Shown: in pieces, positions 28,001 to 36,539 of the stretch
Layout of the letters: every line of letters begins with the position of its first letter
Position numbering within the stretch: position 1 is the stretch's first letter
From: CAZTDD01 sp964612675
Lineage (GTDB): Bacteria > Hinthialibacterota > Hinthialibacteria > Hinthialibacterales > JAKPRU01
Reading direction: 5' to 3'
DNA length: 57,676 nucleotides
Assembly: GCA_964612675.1 (NCBI GenBank)
Contig: CAZTDD010000028.1
Span: 1-57,676, forward strand
Made by a program: the position numbers and the translations under genes
The notes under the pieces: generated by a model
What the model was told of the DNA's origin: nothing
Databases searched by the model: none
The model's input: only the letters and a program-made list of their open reading frames with translations

Positions 28001-28209
28001 TCTCTTCCCCAACGCCGCCCGTCTCGAACCGGTTTGTAGTTCAATCGTTTCGCTTCCTGAACCGACAAGTGTTTCATCGTCTCGGCCATCTCCACCTGCT
28101 GAACCGGCAACCTGTTCGAATAAATGAAACGCTCGCCGATTTCCCGTACGCGGTCGATGACCTTTTTTATATACAGTGTTTCGAGTTGCTCCATACCGTG
28201 ATTTCTCAT
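25072..28209 (-). CDS. GH38-family alpha-mannosidase
   Basis: A 1045-residue protein without a signal peptide, matching the full length of GH38 alpha-mannosidases. Zinc and catalytic motifs are in order: HAHIDVAWKWPL, then MWVEPDCHLTSGESL with the nucleophilic Asp, then LWLPDVFGFSASLP. The middle three-helix region and C-terminal beta domains are present. It should remove alpha-mannose from oligosaccharides in the cytoplasm. The gene begins 15 bases after the URO-D-like gene, with an AGGAGA ribosome site at about 12 bases, so the two are co-transcribed. An internal ATG at 28194 is an alternative start without a ribosome site. Confidence 0.92.
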   Translation of the reverse strand: MRNHGMEQLETLYIKKVIDRVREIGERFIYSNRLPVQQVEMAETMKHLSVQEAKRLNYKPVRDGRRWGRDWGTAWFRLRIEIPPEFQGEPVHLLFDLENSECLIFRDDVPVQGLSWARKEYPLLSKAEGGERIEIFVEAGANARLGQFAVRPYRHPEIAILNREVWDAYWDLVALADMIDPKVYRDWTGKPYLTPEHDTRRAQILYVVNKAVDLFDYRDPTPDELRRQAKNVRKTLKSLYDCKARDSAQLFAAMGHAHIDVAWKWPLAETIRKCGRTFSNVLGLMEDYPEFVFVQSQPQLYAYARERYPELYKQIRRRVQKGKWIPGGCMWVEPDCHLTSGESLIRQILYGTRFFREEFGYEATTLWLPDVFGFSASLPQILKRSGIDYFFTTKLAINQFNPFPYNSFYWEGIDGSQVLTHFMPAEEYSCEIEPWVLRSGEHDHTEKDRSPIQMLPFGHGDGGGGPSRKQLERFRRYRDLDGMPRLEYMTPEQFFRTLESDSERLPRWVGELYLELHRGTYTTQALTKQYNRRAEFLLRETELVSSLNSSRKYERAQIENSWKTVLLNQFHDILPGSSIDQVHAESEQQYEQVFRDLHKIEADAFHALVKKVDTANFENPVFVFNSLSWDRTGVIELPSKGIRNNQSYVAVDSEGTEFPVQVGTDNKIRFLGTVPALGHNVFSIQKGNREAPQIKASNTRLENDRLRIEINRNGLISRIYDKKAGREVLEPGEIGNRFILFEDKMASTGTAWDIDIYYNDKPLENDGNLISTEVVEQGPIRSVVRTRRSISKSTITQDIILSAGSSRIDFVTSIEWGAEKDVLLKVAFPVNVRSTKARYDIQFGSIERPTHWNTSWDFARFEVPAHKWADLSEGNYAVALLNDCKYGYNIKDNVIRLSLLRAPKEPGKSADVNKTHEFTYAVLPHEGDFTNGPIREGYELNVGFYAENVDPAKGSIPPRFSYMNVDRENIIIETVKRAEDNDGIIVRLYETNGWRGNCLFRTSIPTQKAFETNLMEIEERELTLENGVIRLYFEPFQIRTLKLIL

Positions 28210-28224
28210 TACTCAGAACTTCTC

Positions 28225-29454
28225 CTAATCTCCCTTATTGACCGCGTCGAACATCGCAACCACATTCTCCGGCGGCACATCCGCAAGGATATTATGGACC
28301 TGCTGGAAGACAAAACCGCCTCCGGGACTCAGTATACGCACCATTTCACGCACGTGTTTTTGCACCGTCTTCGGAGAGCCTTCGACCAAAACACGCTGTG
28401 AGTCGCAGCCGCCGCCCCAAAACACCATCTCGTCTCCGAATTCGGCTTTCAATTCGCCTGGATCCATGCCTCTGCAGCTGATCTGTACCGGATTAATCGC
28501 ATCGAGACCGGCGTCGATCAAATCGGGAAGCAGCTCGCGTACCCCACCGCAGCAATGGAGCATCACCTTCACATCCGCCATTTCCTTTGCCTTAGACCAC
28601 ATCGCCTGATGTCGCGGTTTGAAGAATTCACGGTACATTTGCGGTGAAATCTGCGGTCCTGTTTGCATACCCAAGTCATCGCCGAATAGGACGATATCGA
28701 TATAGTCGCCGACTGCTTTCATATAGGATTCGAGATTTGCGAGGTGGCACTCGACAAGTTTATCAAGGAATTGATGAGCGCGTTTCGGTTCGCCCGCAAG
28801 AAGCATAAGGAAATTATCGTTCCTATAAAGAAACTGGCCAATTTCAAGCAAATTGCCGCCGAATAATCCGATAATTGCGCGATCCGTCTTTTCTCGTAAC
28901 GCTGCTGCGCCATTCCGAAACCGTTGCGCGCCTTCAGAGCCGGAAATGATCGGACCGGGGGGCGATGCGATGGAAGCCCACATACATTCTTCGAGCGCTT
29001 CAGGAATGTGATCGAGGTCATCGTTGTCCAAGAAGGGGTAGTAACATTGTTCGAAATAGAGAGCGCCGTCCGGAAGCGTCGCAATAACGTGCCCTTTTTT
29101 TGAGCGTAAAATCCACGCGTTCTCCGTTCGTTCGGGCTGGACCCAAAACGGCAATTGGCAAGGCGTGCCGTCGGGCAACGTCCAGTCTCGCCAAGCGTCC
29201 TCGTCAAGCGCGAAACCCCGTCCCAGTTCGATGGTATCCACGCCGAACCGATCCAGCAGGTCGTCGTGAACGATCGCCAACTGCTGAATCGGATCGTACA
29301 CACGTACCGGTTTCGGCGGCAATCCGAGATACTCGCGAAGTTTAGGATAAAGGATGGCGCTGATTCCCGACGATCGGTGCCCCGAGAGGTCGATCGGAAC
29401 ACGATCCGGCTCAACGTGATTAAGCGCCTGTAGTACCCGTTGCCTTGGTGTCAT
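28225..29454 (-). CDS. Uroporphyrinogen decarboxylase-family (MtaA/CmuA-like) protein
   Basis: A 409-residue URO-D-fold protein. It opens with the family start TPRQRVLQALNHVEPDRVP and has VMLHCCGGVRELLPD, a His/Cys zinc-type site of cobamide-dependent methyltransferase relatives, then WGGGCDSQ near the C-terminus. The heme-pathway URO-D arginine pattern is not evident, so a role in heme synthesis is unlikely. Many such genes sit in sugar-use clusters of PVC-type bacteria with no known reaction. Here it is upstream of and coupled to the mannosidase. A GAGGA ribosome site precedes the ATG. There is no signal peptide. Confidence 0.83.
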   Translation of the reverse strand: MTPRQRVLQALNHVEPDRVPIDLSGHRSSGISAILYPKLREYLGLPPKPVRVYDPIQQLAIVHDDLLDRFGVDTIELGRGFALDEDAWRDWTLPDGTPCQLPFWVQPERTENAWILRSKKGHVIATLPDGALYFEQCYYPFLDNDDLDHIPEALEECMWASIASPPGPIISGSEGAQRFRNGAAALREKTDRAIIGLFGGNLLEIGQFLYRNDNFLMLLAGEPKRAHQFLDKLVECHLANLESYMKAVGDYIDIVLFGDDLGMQTGPQISPQMYREFFKPRHQAMWSKAKEMADVKVMLHCCGGVRELLPDLIDAGLDAINPVQISCRGMDPGELKAEFGDEMVFWGGGCDSQRVLVEGSPKTVQKHVREMVRILSPGGGFVFQQVHNILADVPPENVVAMFDAVNKGD

Positions 29455-29717
29455 TGAAGAGTTCCTCGCTCTGTTGCAACAAAGAATGGTTCGATTATCG
29501 CATTCAGAAGGCGCGGTCGCAACCGTATTACCCGCAATTGACGGGCGTTCAGCGGATCGTGATGTTCTCCGAAGGGAAACTGGGTGAGCCGGGGCAATCG
29601 TGGGGTCTCGATTCTGCCGTGGAAAACTCGAGAGAGTGTACTATATTGGTTATAGAGACGCTTATAATGGACAACAAAGCCGAGTAAGCCTGACCATATC
29701 CCTTTGGATACTCCTAT
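29455..29717. other. Divergent intergenic region
   Basis: A 263-base gap between the URO-D-like and CotH genes. It contains a candidate -10 box (29663-29668) for the CotH gene. The short open frame crossing it has no protein-like features, so I see no gene. Confidence 0.4.
29663..29668 (+). promoter_or_regulatory. Candidate -10 box for CotH gene
   Basis: A perfect TATAAT lies 50 bases upstream of the ATG at 29718. No good -35 sits at the usual spacing, so the promoter would be weak or activator-dependent. Confidence 0.3.
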
Positions 29718-32657
29718 ATGACCAAACATACCATCTGTTTTCTATCGCACTTCCTCTTAGCAGCAATAACCGCATTGGCAGCGGATCATCTGGTGATCAA
29801 CGAAATCCATTATCACCCCGAAGATGATGGGCCGACGGAATTCATCGAACTGTATAATCCCACGGCGAGTTCCATTGATGTGAATGGTTATGCATTCACA
29901 GCCGGTGTGGAATATCGTTTCAACAAACCGTACTCGATTCCTCCGGACGGCTATCTTCTCGTGGTGAAACACCCTGATTATACCGGGTGGCGGGGTAAGT
30001 CGATTGTCGGTCCGTATGCGGGAAAACTGACGAACAGCGGTGAATCGCTTGTTTTGCACGGACCAGACGGCGATATTGTCGATCAGGTAGACTATCGCGA
30101 TGATCCGCCATGGCCGCGCGGGCCGGACGGTTACGGTTCCTCTTTGGAACGAATCTCAGCGGACCATCCATCGGATGATTATCACAATTGGAGGACATCC
30201 CTCACCAAGGGGGGTACACCGGGTGAACAGAACTCCGTTCATGACGTCCCTTGGAAGCCGACCATTCTGTCTTATCGAATCGAACCGGAACATCCGACTT
30301 CTTTGGACGCCGTCGACCTTGAAATCGTCCTGGATGGTGAAGAACGAATCGGTTCAGTTACCCTTCAGATCGAGACTCTTTCCGTAACAGGGCAGAGGCA
30401 TTCCTTCTCGACCCCCATGGCTCAGACCGTTTCACGTCGCGATTATGCGGCTTTTGAGGCCGGTATTCCCGCACAGGACTCGCAAACGCTTGTCCGCTTT
30501 CGGTTGGACGTCGATTTGGATGACGGCCAAACGCTCGCTCTACCTCATCACGTGGAACCGCGACCGTTTGAATCATACTTCGTCTATGATGATGAGATCC
30601 CGTCCGAGCTGCCTGTTCTTTGGCTATTTCCAACGGAACGGACCACAGTGACAGCACAATCGGTCTATATTTCGGGTGTTGTTGTGAAACCCATGGGTGA
30701 GAGGCCTGTTGAAGTATACGACGGCGCTCGGATCATCGATTCTCGAAATGGAAACAAACTACGGTTTATCAAAGGGGAAGAATATGACGGAAATCGAACG
30801 CTGAATCTCATACCGGAATCCCCGCCGCGCGGGACGACCGCAGGGGCTCAGTCTCCGCATGTCGAGCAGCTCTCCCTCGATATTTTCCGCGATTTTGGTG
30901 TCCTGTCACCCAAGGCGCGATGGCACCGCGTTGTCTCGCGGCGAAACGGGAGAGCGTATCACGAACAGAGAATTACGATCCAACAACCGAACGAACAATT
31001 CCTGCGATTGAACGACAGAAATGCCGATGGCAACGTGTACAAAATCGCCTACAACGAACCCGGCGGATACACGAAAAAGACCAATATCGACGAAGGCGAT
31101 CAGGATTATCGCGAACTCTTCCAGCATGTCAATATCAATAATCACACGGATTTGAGTGAAGCATTGCGTCGGTTTCTGGTCATTGAAGAGGTCATGGGCT
31201 ATGAAGTCGCAGTGAATTTGATGAGCCACTGGGATGGTATCAAGAACAATATCTTCCTTTATCATCATCCGCCCCCGATTGATAAATGGGAAATTATCCC
31301 ATGGGACGTCGATAAAACTTTCGGCTATTTGGATTCGGATCCAATGTATTGGAAAATGCCGATCGATTTTCCGTTGACGGGCTACGCACCGGGGCCTGAA
31401 AATGGGGCTCATGAATTGAACGGACGGAATCTTGTCGGGCCGATCGGCAGGCCTTTCCACATGGACGACGAATTGCATGAAGAATACGTCGGACGCGTAG
31501 TCGAAGCGCTCGACGGCCTGTTTTCCGAGGAACGCGTCGGCGGCATGATCGACGATATTGAGACCTTGTTGTTGGAGGATTTGGATCTGCTGGAGACCTA
31601 TATCGGGAGCACAAGGACCTCCAGGCGCAACCAGATTCATGAATCGTACGACACGATGCGGAAATTCCTGCGTTTGCGGCATCAGTATCTTCGATCGAAT
31701 ATGCCGACACGTTTTGATGTTTCCCGCGATCTTGGTAACGATGAATACAAAGCGGCTTCAACGATTGAGGGAGTGAAACTAACCGTAGATCCCGGTGAAG
31801 ATAATTCCATTTCCGCTGTAGTCAAGGAACAAATTCCCGAAGGGTTTTCCGTGGAAAACATCCAAGTGACAGAGGGCACATCTGTACTTATCGCCCGTCA
31901 AATCGTCTGGCAATTCTCCGATTTGAGCGTTCCCGCCGAATTGACATATGATCTGATTGCACCTGCGTCCGATCCACCGTTCCGAGCGGAAATCACCGGT
32001 ACGATAACCGTCAATCAACAAGAACATGTTATTGAGAATTCGACCTTGTTCTTAATGTCGGGTTTGAATCCGGAATGGGTAATCGGGACGGGAGGAATTT
32101 GGTCAGTAGCCGACGGTGTTCTGAGCTGTTATGCAGATACGAGAGACGACCCAAAACATGCATGGGTTGATATGGATCTGGGAACCGGCGACTACGCGGT
32201 GAAGGCGGATCTACGAATGGTCGATTGGGAGAATACGGATTATGCCCGGGCGGGGGTAGCTGTACGAGTCAATCCCGACGATGGCGAGAGGGCTCTGAAT
32301 GCTCTCGTTCATAACGATACAAACAGTTTCGATCTTTTGAACGATCTCGTTTCATGGGGGACTCGTGGAGACTATGCATGGAATGTTGGACAGTGGTACT
32401 CGATTTCGCTGACAGCCGAAGGATCTCGGCTGACCGGTAGTATCAAAGCAAGAGGGAGCGCTGAGGAAGCGTTTACAATTACATGGGATGATCCTCGTGC
32501 CGAGGAGCGGTCGCCCGGTTATCCGGGATTGACCGCCAGTTCGCTCGAGGGGCTGACGGCCCAATTTGATAATTTCGAGGTGCTCGTCGACGGACGTGTC
32601 GTATTTTCCGATGATTTCGACGATTCTGTGGGGGTCCCTTCCTGGGAGTTGTATTAG
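29718..32657 (+). CDS. Secreted lamin-tail / CotH-kinase protein
   Basis: A 979-residue protein with a signal peptide (residues 1-21). Residues about 22-150 are a lamin-tail domain (LVINEIHYHPED, EFIELYNPT). About 300-640 is a CotH kinase-like domain, with LRFIKGEEYDG, SHWDGIKNNIFLYH and IPWDVDKTFG as the expected nucleotide and metal-binding stretches. The last 190 residues form a laminin-G/3-keto-disaccharide-hydrolase-like beta-sandwich (GIWSVADGVLSCYAD, AQFDNFEVLVDG). Spore-coat CotH is a true protein kinase; secreted lamin-tail/CotH proteins of Gram-negative bacteria are uncharacterised and may modify or hold cell-surface polymers. Confidence 0.85.
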   Translation: MTKHTICFLSHFLLAAITALAADHLVINEIHYHPEDDGPTEFIELYNPTASSIDVNGYAFTAGVEYRFNKPYSIPPDGYLLVVKHPDYTGWRGKSIVGPYAGKLTNSGESLVLHGPDGDIVDQVDYRDDPPWPRGPDGYGSSLERISADHPSDDYHNWRTSLTKGGTPGEQNSVHDVPWKPTILSYRIEPEHPTSLDAVDLEIVLDGEERIGSVTLQIETLSVTGQRHSFSTPMAQTVSRRDYAAFEAGIPAQDSQTLVRFRLDVDLDDGQTLALPHHVEPRPFESYFVYDDEIPSELPVLWLFPTERTTVTAQSVYISGVVVKPMGERPVEVYDGARIIDSRNGNKLRFIKGEEYDGNRTLNLIPESPPRGTTAGAQSPHVEQLSLDIFRDFGVLSPKARWHRVVSRRNGRAYHEQRITIQQPNEQFLRLNDRNADGNVYKIAYNEPGGYTKKTNIDEGDQDYRELFQHVNINNHTDLSEALRRFLVIEEVMGYEVAVNLMSHWDGIKNNIFLYHHPPPIDKWEIIPWDVDKTFGYLDSDPMYWKMPIDFPLTGYAPGPENGAHELNGRNLVGPIGRPFHMDDELHEEYVGRVVEALDGLFSEERVGGMIDDIETLLLEDLDLLETYIGSTRTSRRNQIHESYDTMRKFLRLRHQYLRSNMPTRFDVSRDLGNDEYKAASTIEGVKLTVDPGEDNSISAVVKEQIPEGFSVENIQVTEGTSVLIARQIVWQFSDLSVPAELTYDLIAPASDPPFRAEITGTITVNQQEHVIENSTLFLMSGLNPEWVIGTGGIWSVADGVLSCYADTRDDPKHAWVDMDLGTGDYAVKADLRMVDWENTDYARAGVAVRVNPDDGERALNALVHNDTNSFDLLNDLVSWGTRGDYAWNVGQWYSISLTAEGSRLTGSIKARGSAEEAFTITWDDPRAEERSPGYPGLTASSLEGLTAQFDNFEVLVDGRVVFSDDFDDSVGVPSWELY

Positions 32658-32663
32658 TTGCTT

Positions 32664-32684
32664 CCGGGGTGCGTAACGCCCCGG
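32664..32684. terminator. GC-rich hairpin between convergent genes
   Basis: CCGGGG and CCCCGG arms enclose TGCGTAACG in the 40-base gap between the CotH and SDR genes. There is no T-run on either side, so it may be a repeat remnant rather than an intrinsic terminator. Confidence 0.35.
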
Positions 32685-32697
32685 ATAAACCAGGGCG

Positions 32698-34131
32698 CTA
32701 CTCGACGGATTCCGCTATTCTGCGCAGCATCCCATCGAATATCAGTCTGTGCACCGGGTAGAGAAGAACCCAGTAGATGAGCCCCAATGTCCCTCGCGGA
32801 TCGAATACGGCGGTTTGAGTGATAGTGGACCCTTGAGGTGCGTCCTGCACCTCGAATTCCAGCCACGCGCGGCCTGGCATTTTCATATCGGCTTCAAAAC
32901 GAAGTCGACGGTCCGGTTCGAACTCAACCACACGCCAGCAATCAACGGTGTCGCCGACAGTGAGGTTTTCTGTATCACGTCGGCCGCGTCCCATCCCGAC
33001 ACCGCCGACAAGACGATCCATTGCGCCTCGCAGCCACCACAGCCAGTTGCCGTAATACCATCCGGTTTGACCCCCAATCCGGCGGATGGGTGCGAACGCT
33101 TTGTGTGCCGGAATCGATACATCCACCGTGCAGGAATCCATGATTCGATTTCCGATCCGAGTCCCGATGGGTGTATCCTGGCGAATCGCGGAGGAAAGCG
33201 TGGCGGAAAAAGTATTCTCAGCGAAATACCTGTCTTCATCCCGGAGCGCCTGAGCGATGGCACCCCGCGCACCTTTCGGGCGAACCGCGAAGACGTCCAA
33301 TGCGGTTGGATCGCGGATAACGGAACTATTCCTCACACTTTCGATAAGCCTTCTTCCCGCTTGCGCATAAAAAGGAGTCACAAGGCCGAGCCACAGGCTG
33401 GACAGCCACGGGGTAAGGACCGGCACAGGAATAACCAGCGTACGTAAGCGTCTGCAGGCGGCGTATTCTCGAAGAAGTTCCAGATAACTGACTCGATCTT
33501 TTCCGCCAATTTCGAAAATCGGATTTCCATCTACCTCGATTTCTATGGACTGAACGAGATATTCCAGTAAATCGTCTATCGCAATGGGTTGCGCACCCGC
33601 TCGCACCCAGCGCGGGGTGATCATCATCGGCAACCGTTCGACCAGCGCACGGATGATCTCGAAAGATAAACTGCCGGAACCGATCACGATGGAGGCTCTT
33701 AGCTCGATAACCTGGCAGCCGGACTCGCGAAGAATCTCGCCGACTTCATGACGGCTTTGCATGTGGGCCGATAATCCCTCGTCAGGGTCTGCAAGTCCTC
33801 CGAGATAAATAATCCTACGAATACCGGCTTCGTGAGCCGATGTGCCGAAATTTCGAGCCGCTTGTCGATCCAATTCCTCAAAATTGCCGGCAGAGTACAT
33901 CGAATGGACCATATAGAACGCGGTATCGACATTCTCCATGGCGGGTGGGAGAGACTCTTTGTCGAGTACATCGCCCTGGACCCACTCACACTGGTTTGTT
34001 TCTCTGTCTCTTCCGCTTGGAGCACGACGCGACAGACAACGAACGCGATAATTCTTTGCGAGTAGGGCATCAAGGAGATGACCGCCGATATAGCCGGACG
34101 CCCCCGTTAACAGAATGAGCGGCTGTGCCAT
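32698..34131 (-). CDS. SDR oxidoreductase with DUF2867 domain
   Basis: A 477-residue protein from the ATG at 34131; a TTG at 34143 is an alternative. The N-terminal Rossmann fold shows LLTGASGYIGGHL and the region around YMVHSMYSAG, where atypical SDRs have their active-site Tyr. Residues after about 320 form the DUF2867 domain (VDVSIPAHKAFAPI, GWYYGNWLWWLRG). This fusion is common in bacteria and is usually annotated as an NAD(P)-dependent epimerase of unknown substrate. It lies 51 bases after the DUF5060 gene on the same strand and is probably the last gene of the 37112-32698 transcript. Confidence 0.85.
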   Translation of the reverse strand: MAQPLILLTGASGYIGGHLLDALLAKNYRVRCLSRRAPSGRDRETNQCEWVQGDVLDKESLPPAMENVDTAFYMVHSMYSAGNFEELDRQAARNFGTSAHEAGIRRIIYLGGLADPDEGLSAHMQSRHEVGEILRESGCQVIELRASIVIGSGSLSFEIIRALVERLPMMITPRWVRAGAQPIAIDDLLEYLVQSIEIEVDGNPIFEIGGKDRVSYLELLREYAACRRLRTLVIPVPVLTPWLSSLWLGLVTPFYAQAGRRLIESVRNSSVIRDPTALDVFAVRPKGARGAIAQALRDEDRYFAENTFSATLSSAIRQDTPIGTRIGNRIMDSCTVDVSIPAHKAFAPIRRIGGQTGWYYGNWLWWLRGAMDRLVGGVGMGRGRRDTENLTVGDTVDCWRVVEFEPDRRLRFEADMKMPGRAWLEFEVQDAPQGSTITQTAVFDPRGTLGLIYWVLLYPVHRLIFDGMLRRIAESVE

Positions 34132-34182
34132 AGGTAGATCCAATTCCCGGCAGTTCCAGACCGTAACGTCCCTGATTTCGTC

Positions 34183-35967
34183 CTATTGTCTGTCGGCTCG
34201 CTTGAACAGAATGACCCAGTCCTCCTGAGGTGCCGAGGGCGGATCGCCTAATTCCGGATGAGAGAGTTCCTTGAGGATCTCGCTTTTTCCTTCGAAAATT
34301 CCTGTACGAGGATTGAACCACCGTTTCTCCCACGGCCCGCTCCTTGAGGAAACCATGAGGCGTCCTGATGGCTGTCCGACGGGCAGGTATATGGCGTAAA
34401 TCGAACCATTCTTGACAAACACCTGTCCTCCGCCCATGTCGGTGGTTTCGTGTTGCAGTATCGGGTCGTTTGGCTCCATTTCCCAGAAGGGCAGGTTCTC
34501 TTCCATAAACCTGCGCGCATACCATGTCCAACGCCAGGTATTCTCCGTTCTTTTAAAATTATTCTTCCTGAATCCGCGGTCGAGTATGTATTCCACATGT
34601 CCGCCGGAAAGGTACGTGGGCCACAGTACCTCTTTCCGTACTGTTTCCTCATTGTCTGTGTTGAGCATCTTGAACTCATCCATGTTGATCGGAAGTGGTC
34701 GTCCCGCTACCTCGGTCAAACGTCTCCATTTTTCCACATGCGTACCCCATTGGGCGGTGTTGTCATAGAACTGAAACGACGTCGTGCTGAAATGCGGAAA
34801 TCCCAGGAACGGCAGCCAGGAAGGATCGGCATTTCTTCCCTTGTGATGCACGGTGATGGGGTGATCGTAGGGATCTACGGCGTCGATGTATCGCGCGAAT
34901 TCTTTTACCCTTTCCGGCCCCAGGTCGAGGGCCAGGTCATATTCCTCACAAATGTTCCACTGTAGGGCGTTGTGATGGCCGAAGCGCGCAATAATCTCTC
35001 GATAATAGAGCTTTCGTTCAACCCCCAATTCCGCTTCGTCCAACTCCAGCTTGTTCTTTCTTTCGGCTTCATTGAAGACGAAATGGAGAAAGATCCCTTT
35101 CGACTGCGCATGCTGAAATACGATTTCCCATTGATGCAGCTTACTAATGTCATAGTGAAGGTTATCGTTTTCAGGACTTCCTTCGGGATCGATGTTCCCC
35201 GCGAACGGCCATACGTTTTTGCCGTCCCCTCCAATATTCATTGTCAAAAAATAGATTGAATTGACATGCTGGGACGCGAAATAATTCAGTAGTCCAATAA
35301 TGGCTTTTCCTTTTCCGTCTCGCCATGTTGGATCGCCTTCGTGCCAATCCTCTCGATGCGCGGAATAGTGTTGGCCGGGGTCCGGCGTTCCATCGAAATC
35401 CGTAAAGGAAAGAAAATCCTCCGGACTATCGCAGCCCCCTTTAATCCAGTACGGTCCGTCTCGGAATTTCAAATAGTGTCCTCCGACATAGTCGAGACGT
35501 CCCCACTTGTAGAAATCCGGAGCGTCCGCCGGGGCATCGCTTACATCGAAGGTTCCGTGCGTGCCGTCGAAACCGCACGGCGTACCCGATACCGGATCGA
35601 GATCCACTGCGACATTCTCTCCCCGGCGAAACGAGGCCCTGTACGTCCATGTCCCCTCGGCGTCCGGAGTGAAACGGACGGTCCAGATATTTCCCTGACC
35701 TTCGCCACGGCCGTTGCCGTTGAAGAAGCCGGGTACGGCATATGTTGTCCCGCTTGGGGAAATGAAATGCGCCTGAAGACGGTAGTCGAAGAACGGATTC
35801 GGTGACGAGGCGAGTTCATCAGCCTCAGGACCTTCAAAATGTAGTTCCACCGGATGCCATTGTATCGGTTTTCCTACCAGCCTGCCCTGACCGGCAAACG
35901 CCGACGAAAACCCGAGACTACACAGGACTGCTAGGACGGCAAATTGAATCGATTTGGCGTATCTCAT
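34183..35967 (-). CDS. Secreted DUF5060-domain glycoside-hydrolase-like protein (paralogue)
   Basis: A 594-residue secreted protein with a signal peptide (FAVLAVLCSLGFSSAFA). Its layout equals that of the protein at 9896-11734: a DUF5060 beta-sandwich (PGFFNGNGRG, GTWTYRASFRRGE), a TIM-barrel-like core with WNICEEYD and NMDEFKM supplying candidate catalytic glutamates, and a short C-terminal beta domain (WFNPRTG, EDWVILF). The many matching phrases, such as GGCDSPEDFLSFTDFDGT against GGADSPENFLAYTEFDGT, show common descent. It probably acts on a polysaccharide in the periplasm or outside. It follows bcp by 35 bases on the same strand. Confidence 0.8.
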   Translation of the reverse strand: MRYAKSIQFAVLAVLCSLGFSSAFAGQGRLVGKPIQWHPVELHFEGPEADELASSPNPFFDYRLQAHFISPSGTTYAVPGFFNGNGRGEGQGNIWTVRFTPDAEGTWTYRASFRRGENVAVDLDPVSGTPCGFDGTHGTFDVSDAPADAPDFYKWGRLDYVGGHYLKFRDGPYWIKGGCDSPEDFLSFTDFDGTPDPGQHYSAHREDWHEGDPTWRDGKGKAIIGLLNYFASQHVNSIYFLTMNIGGDGKNVWPFAGNIDPEGSPENDNLHYDISKLHQWEIVFQHAQSKGIFLHFVFNEAERKNKLELDEAELGVERKLYYREIIARFGHHNALQWNICEEYDLALDLGPERVKEFARYIDAVDPYDHPITVHHKGRNADPSWLPFLGFPHFSTTSFQFYDNTAQWGTHVEKWRRLTEVAGRPLPINMDEFKMLNTDNEETVRKEVLWPTYLSGGHVEYILDRGFRKNNFKRTENTWRWTWYARRFMEENLPFWEMEPNDPILQHETTDMGGGQVFVKNGSIYAIYLPVGQPSGRLMVSSRSGPWEKRWFNPRTGIFEGKSEILKELSHPELGDPPSAPQEDWVILFKRADRQ

Positions 35968-36002
35968 CTTCTTTCTTTCTCCTTGGCCCTCAGGTATTCC
36001 CG

Positions 36003-36467
36003 TTAGGCTTGAAGCGCTTTCATTACTTTTGGGACAGTGTCTTTCGGGCTGATCTTGTAGAATGTTTCCATGAGTTTTCCTTTTTCATCGATTAGAAATG
36101 CGGATCGAATAATACCCATTATCTTTTTACCGTACATATTCTTTTCGCCCCACACTCCATAGGCTTCGGCGACTTTGTGTTCTGTGTCGGAGAGCAGCGG
36201 AAATCCAAGTTCGTATTTCTGATCGAACTTCGCCTGCTTTTCGGACGTATCGGGGCTGATACCGACAACAGTGAGTTCGAGATCGTCAAACTCGGATCTC
36301 GAATCTCGAATAGTGCAGGCCTGCTTTGTGCAGCCCGGTGTATCGGCGCGTGGGTAGAAGTAAATCAGGAGCTTCTGTCCCTTGAAATCGGATAATTTGA
36401 CTTTCTTGCCTGTCTGATCCTGCAGTGTGAAAGCGGGGGCTTTCTTGCCGGGTTGAAGCGTTGCCAT
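36003..36467 (-). CDS. bcp: Thiol peroxidase Bcp (peroxiredoxin Q)
   Basis: A 154-residue cytoplasmic peroxiredoxin of the BCP/PrxQ class. The peroxidatic cysteine sits in RADTPGCTKQAC, and the second Cys five residues on matches the intramolecular-resolving type. LSDFKGQKLLIYFYP and PDTSEKQAKFDQKY are also family marks. It reduces H2O2 and organic hydroperoxides with thioredoxin. In an organism with an oxygen-sensitive hydrogenase this would serve oxygen defence. The ribosome site is GAGGTG. It lies between a pseudopilin gene and a DUF5060 gene on the same strand. Confidence 0.93.
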   Translation of the reverse strand: MATLQPGKKAPAFTLQDQTGKKVKLSDFKGQKLLIYFYPRADTPGCTKQACTIRDSRSEFDDLELTVVGISPDTSEKQAKFDQKYELGFPLLSDTEHKVAEAYGVWGEKNMYGKKIMGIIRSAFLIDEKGKLMETFYKISPKDTVPKVMKALQA

Positions 36468-36539
36468 GGTTCACCTCGATCCAAGCGTGTTTTCTTACGC
36501 GCATGGGGATGGTTATCTACGATAGGTCGATTGGCACTT

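Noticed and set aside
29445..29687. 80-residue plus-strand frame
   Set aside because: Overlaps the divergent promoter region, has no ribosome site and no protein-like pattern.
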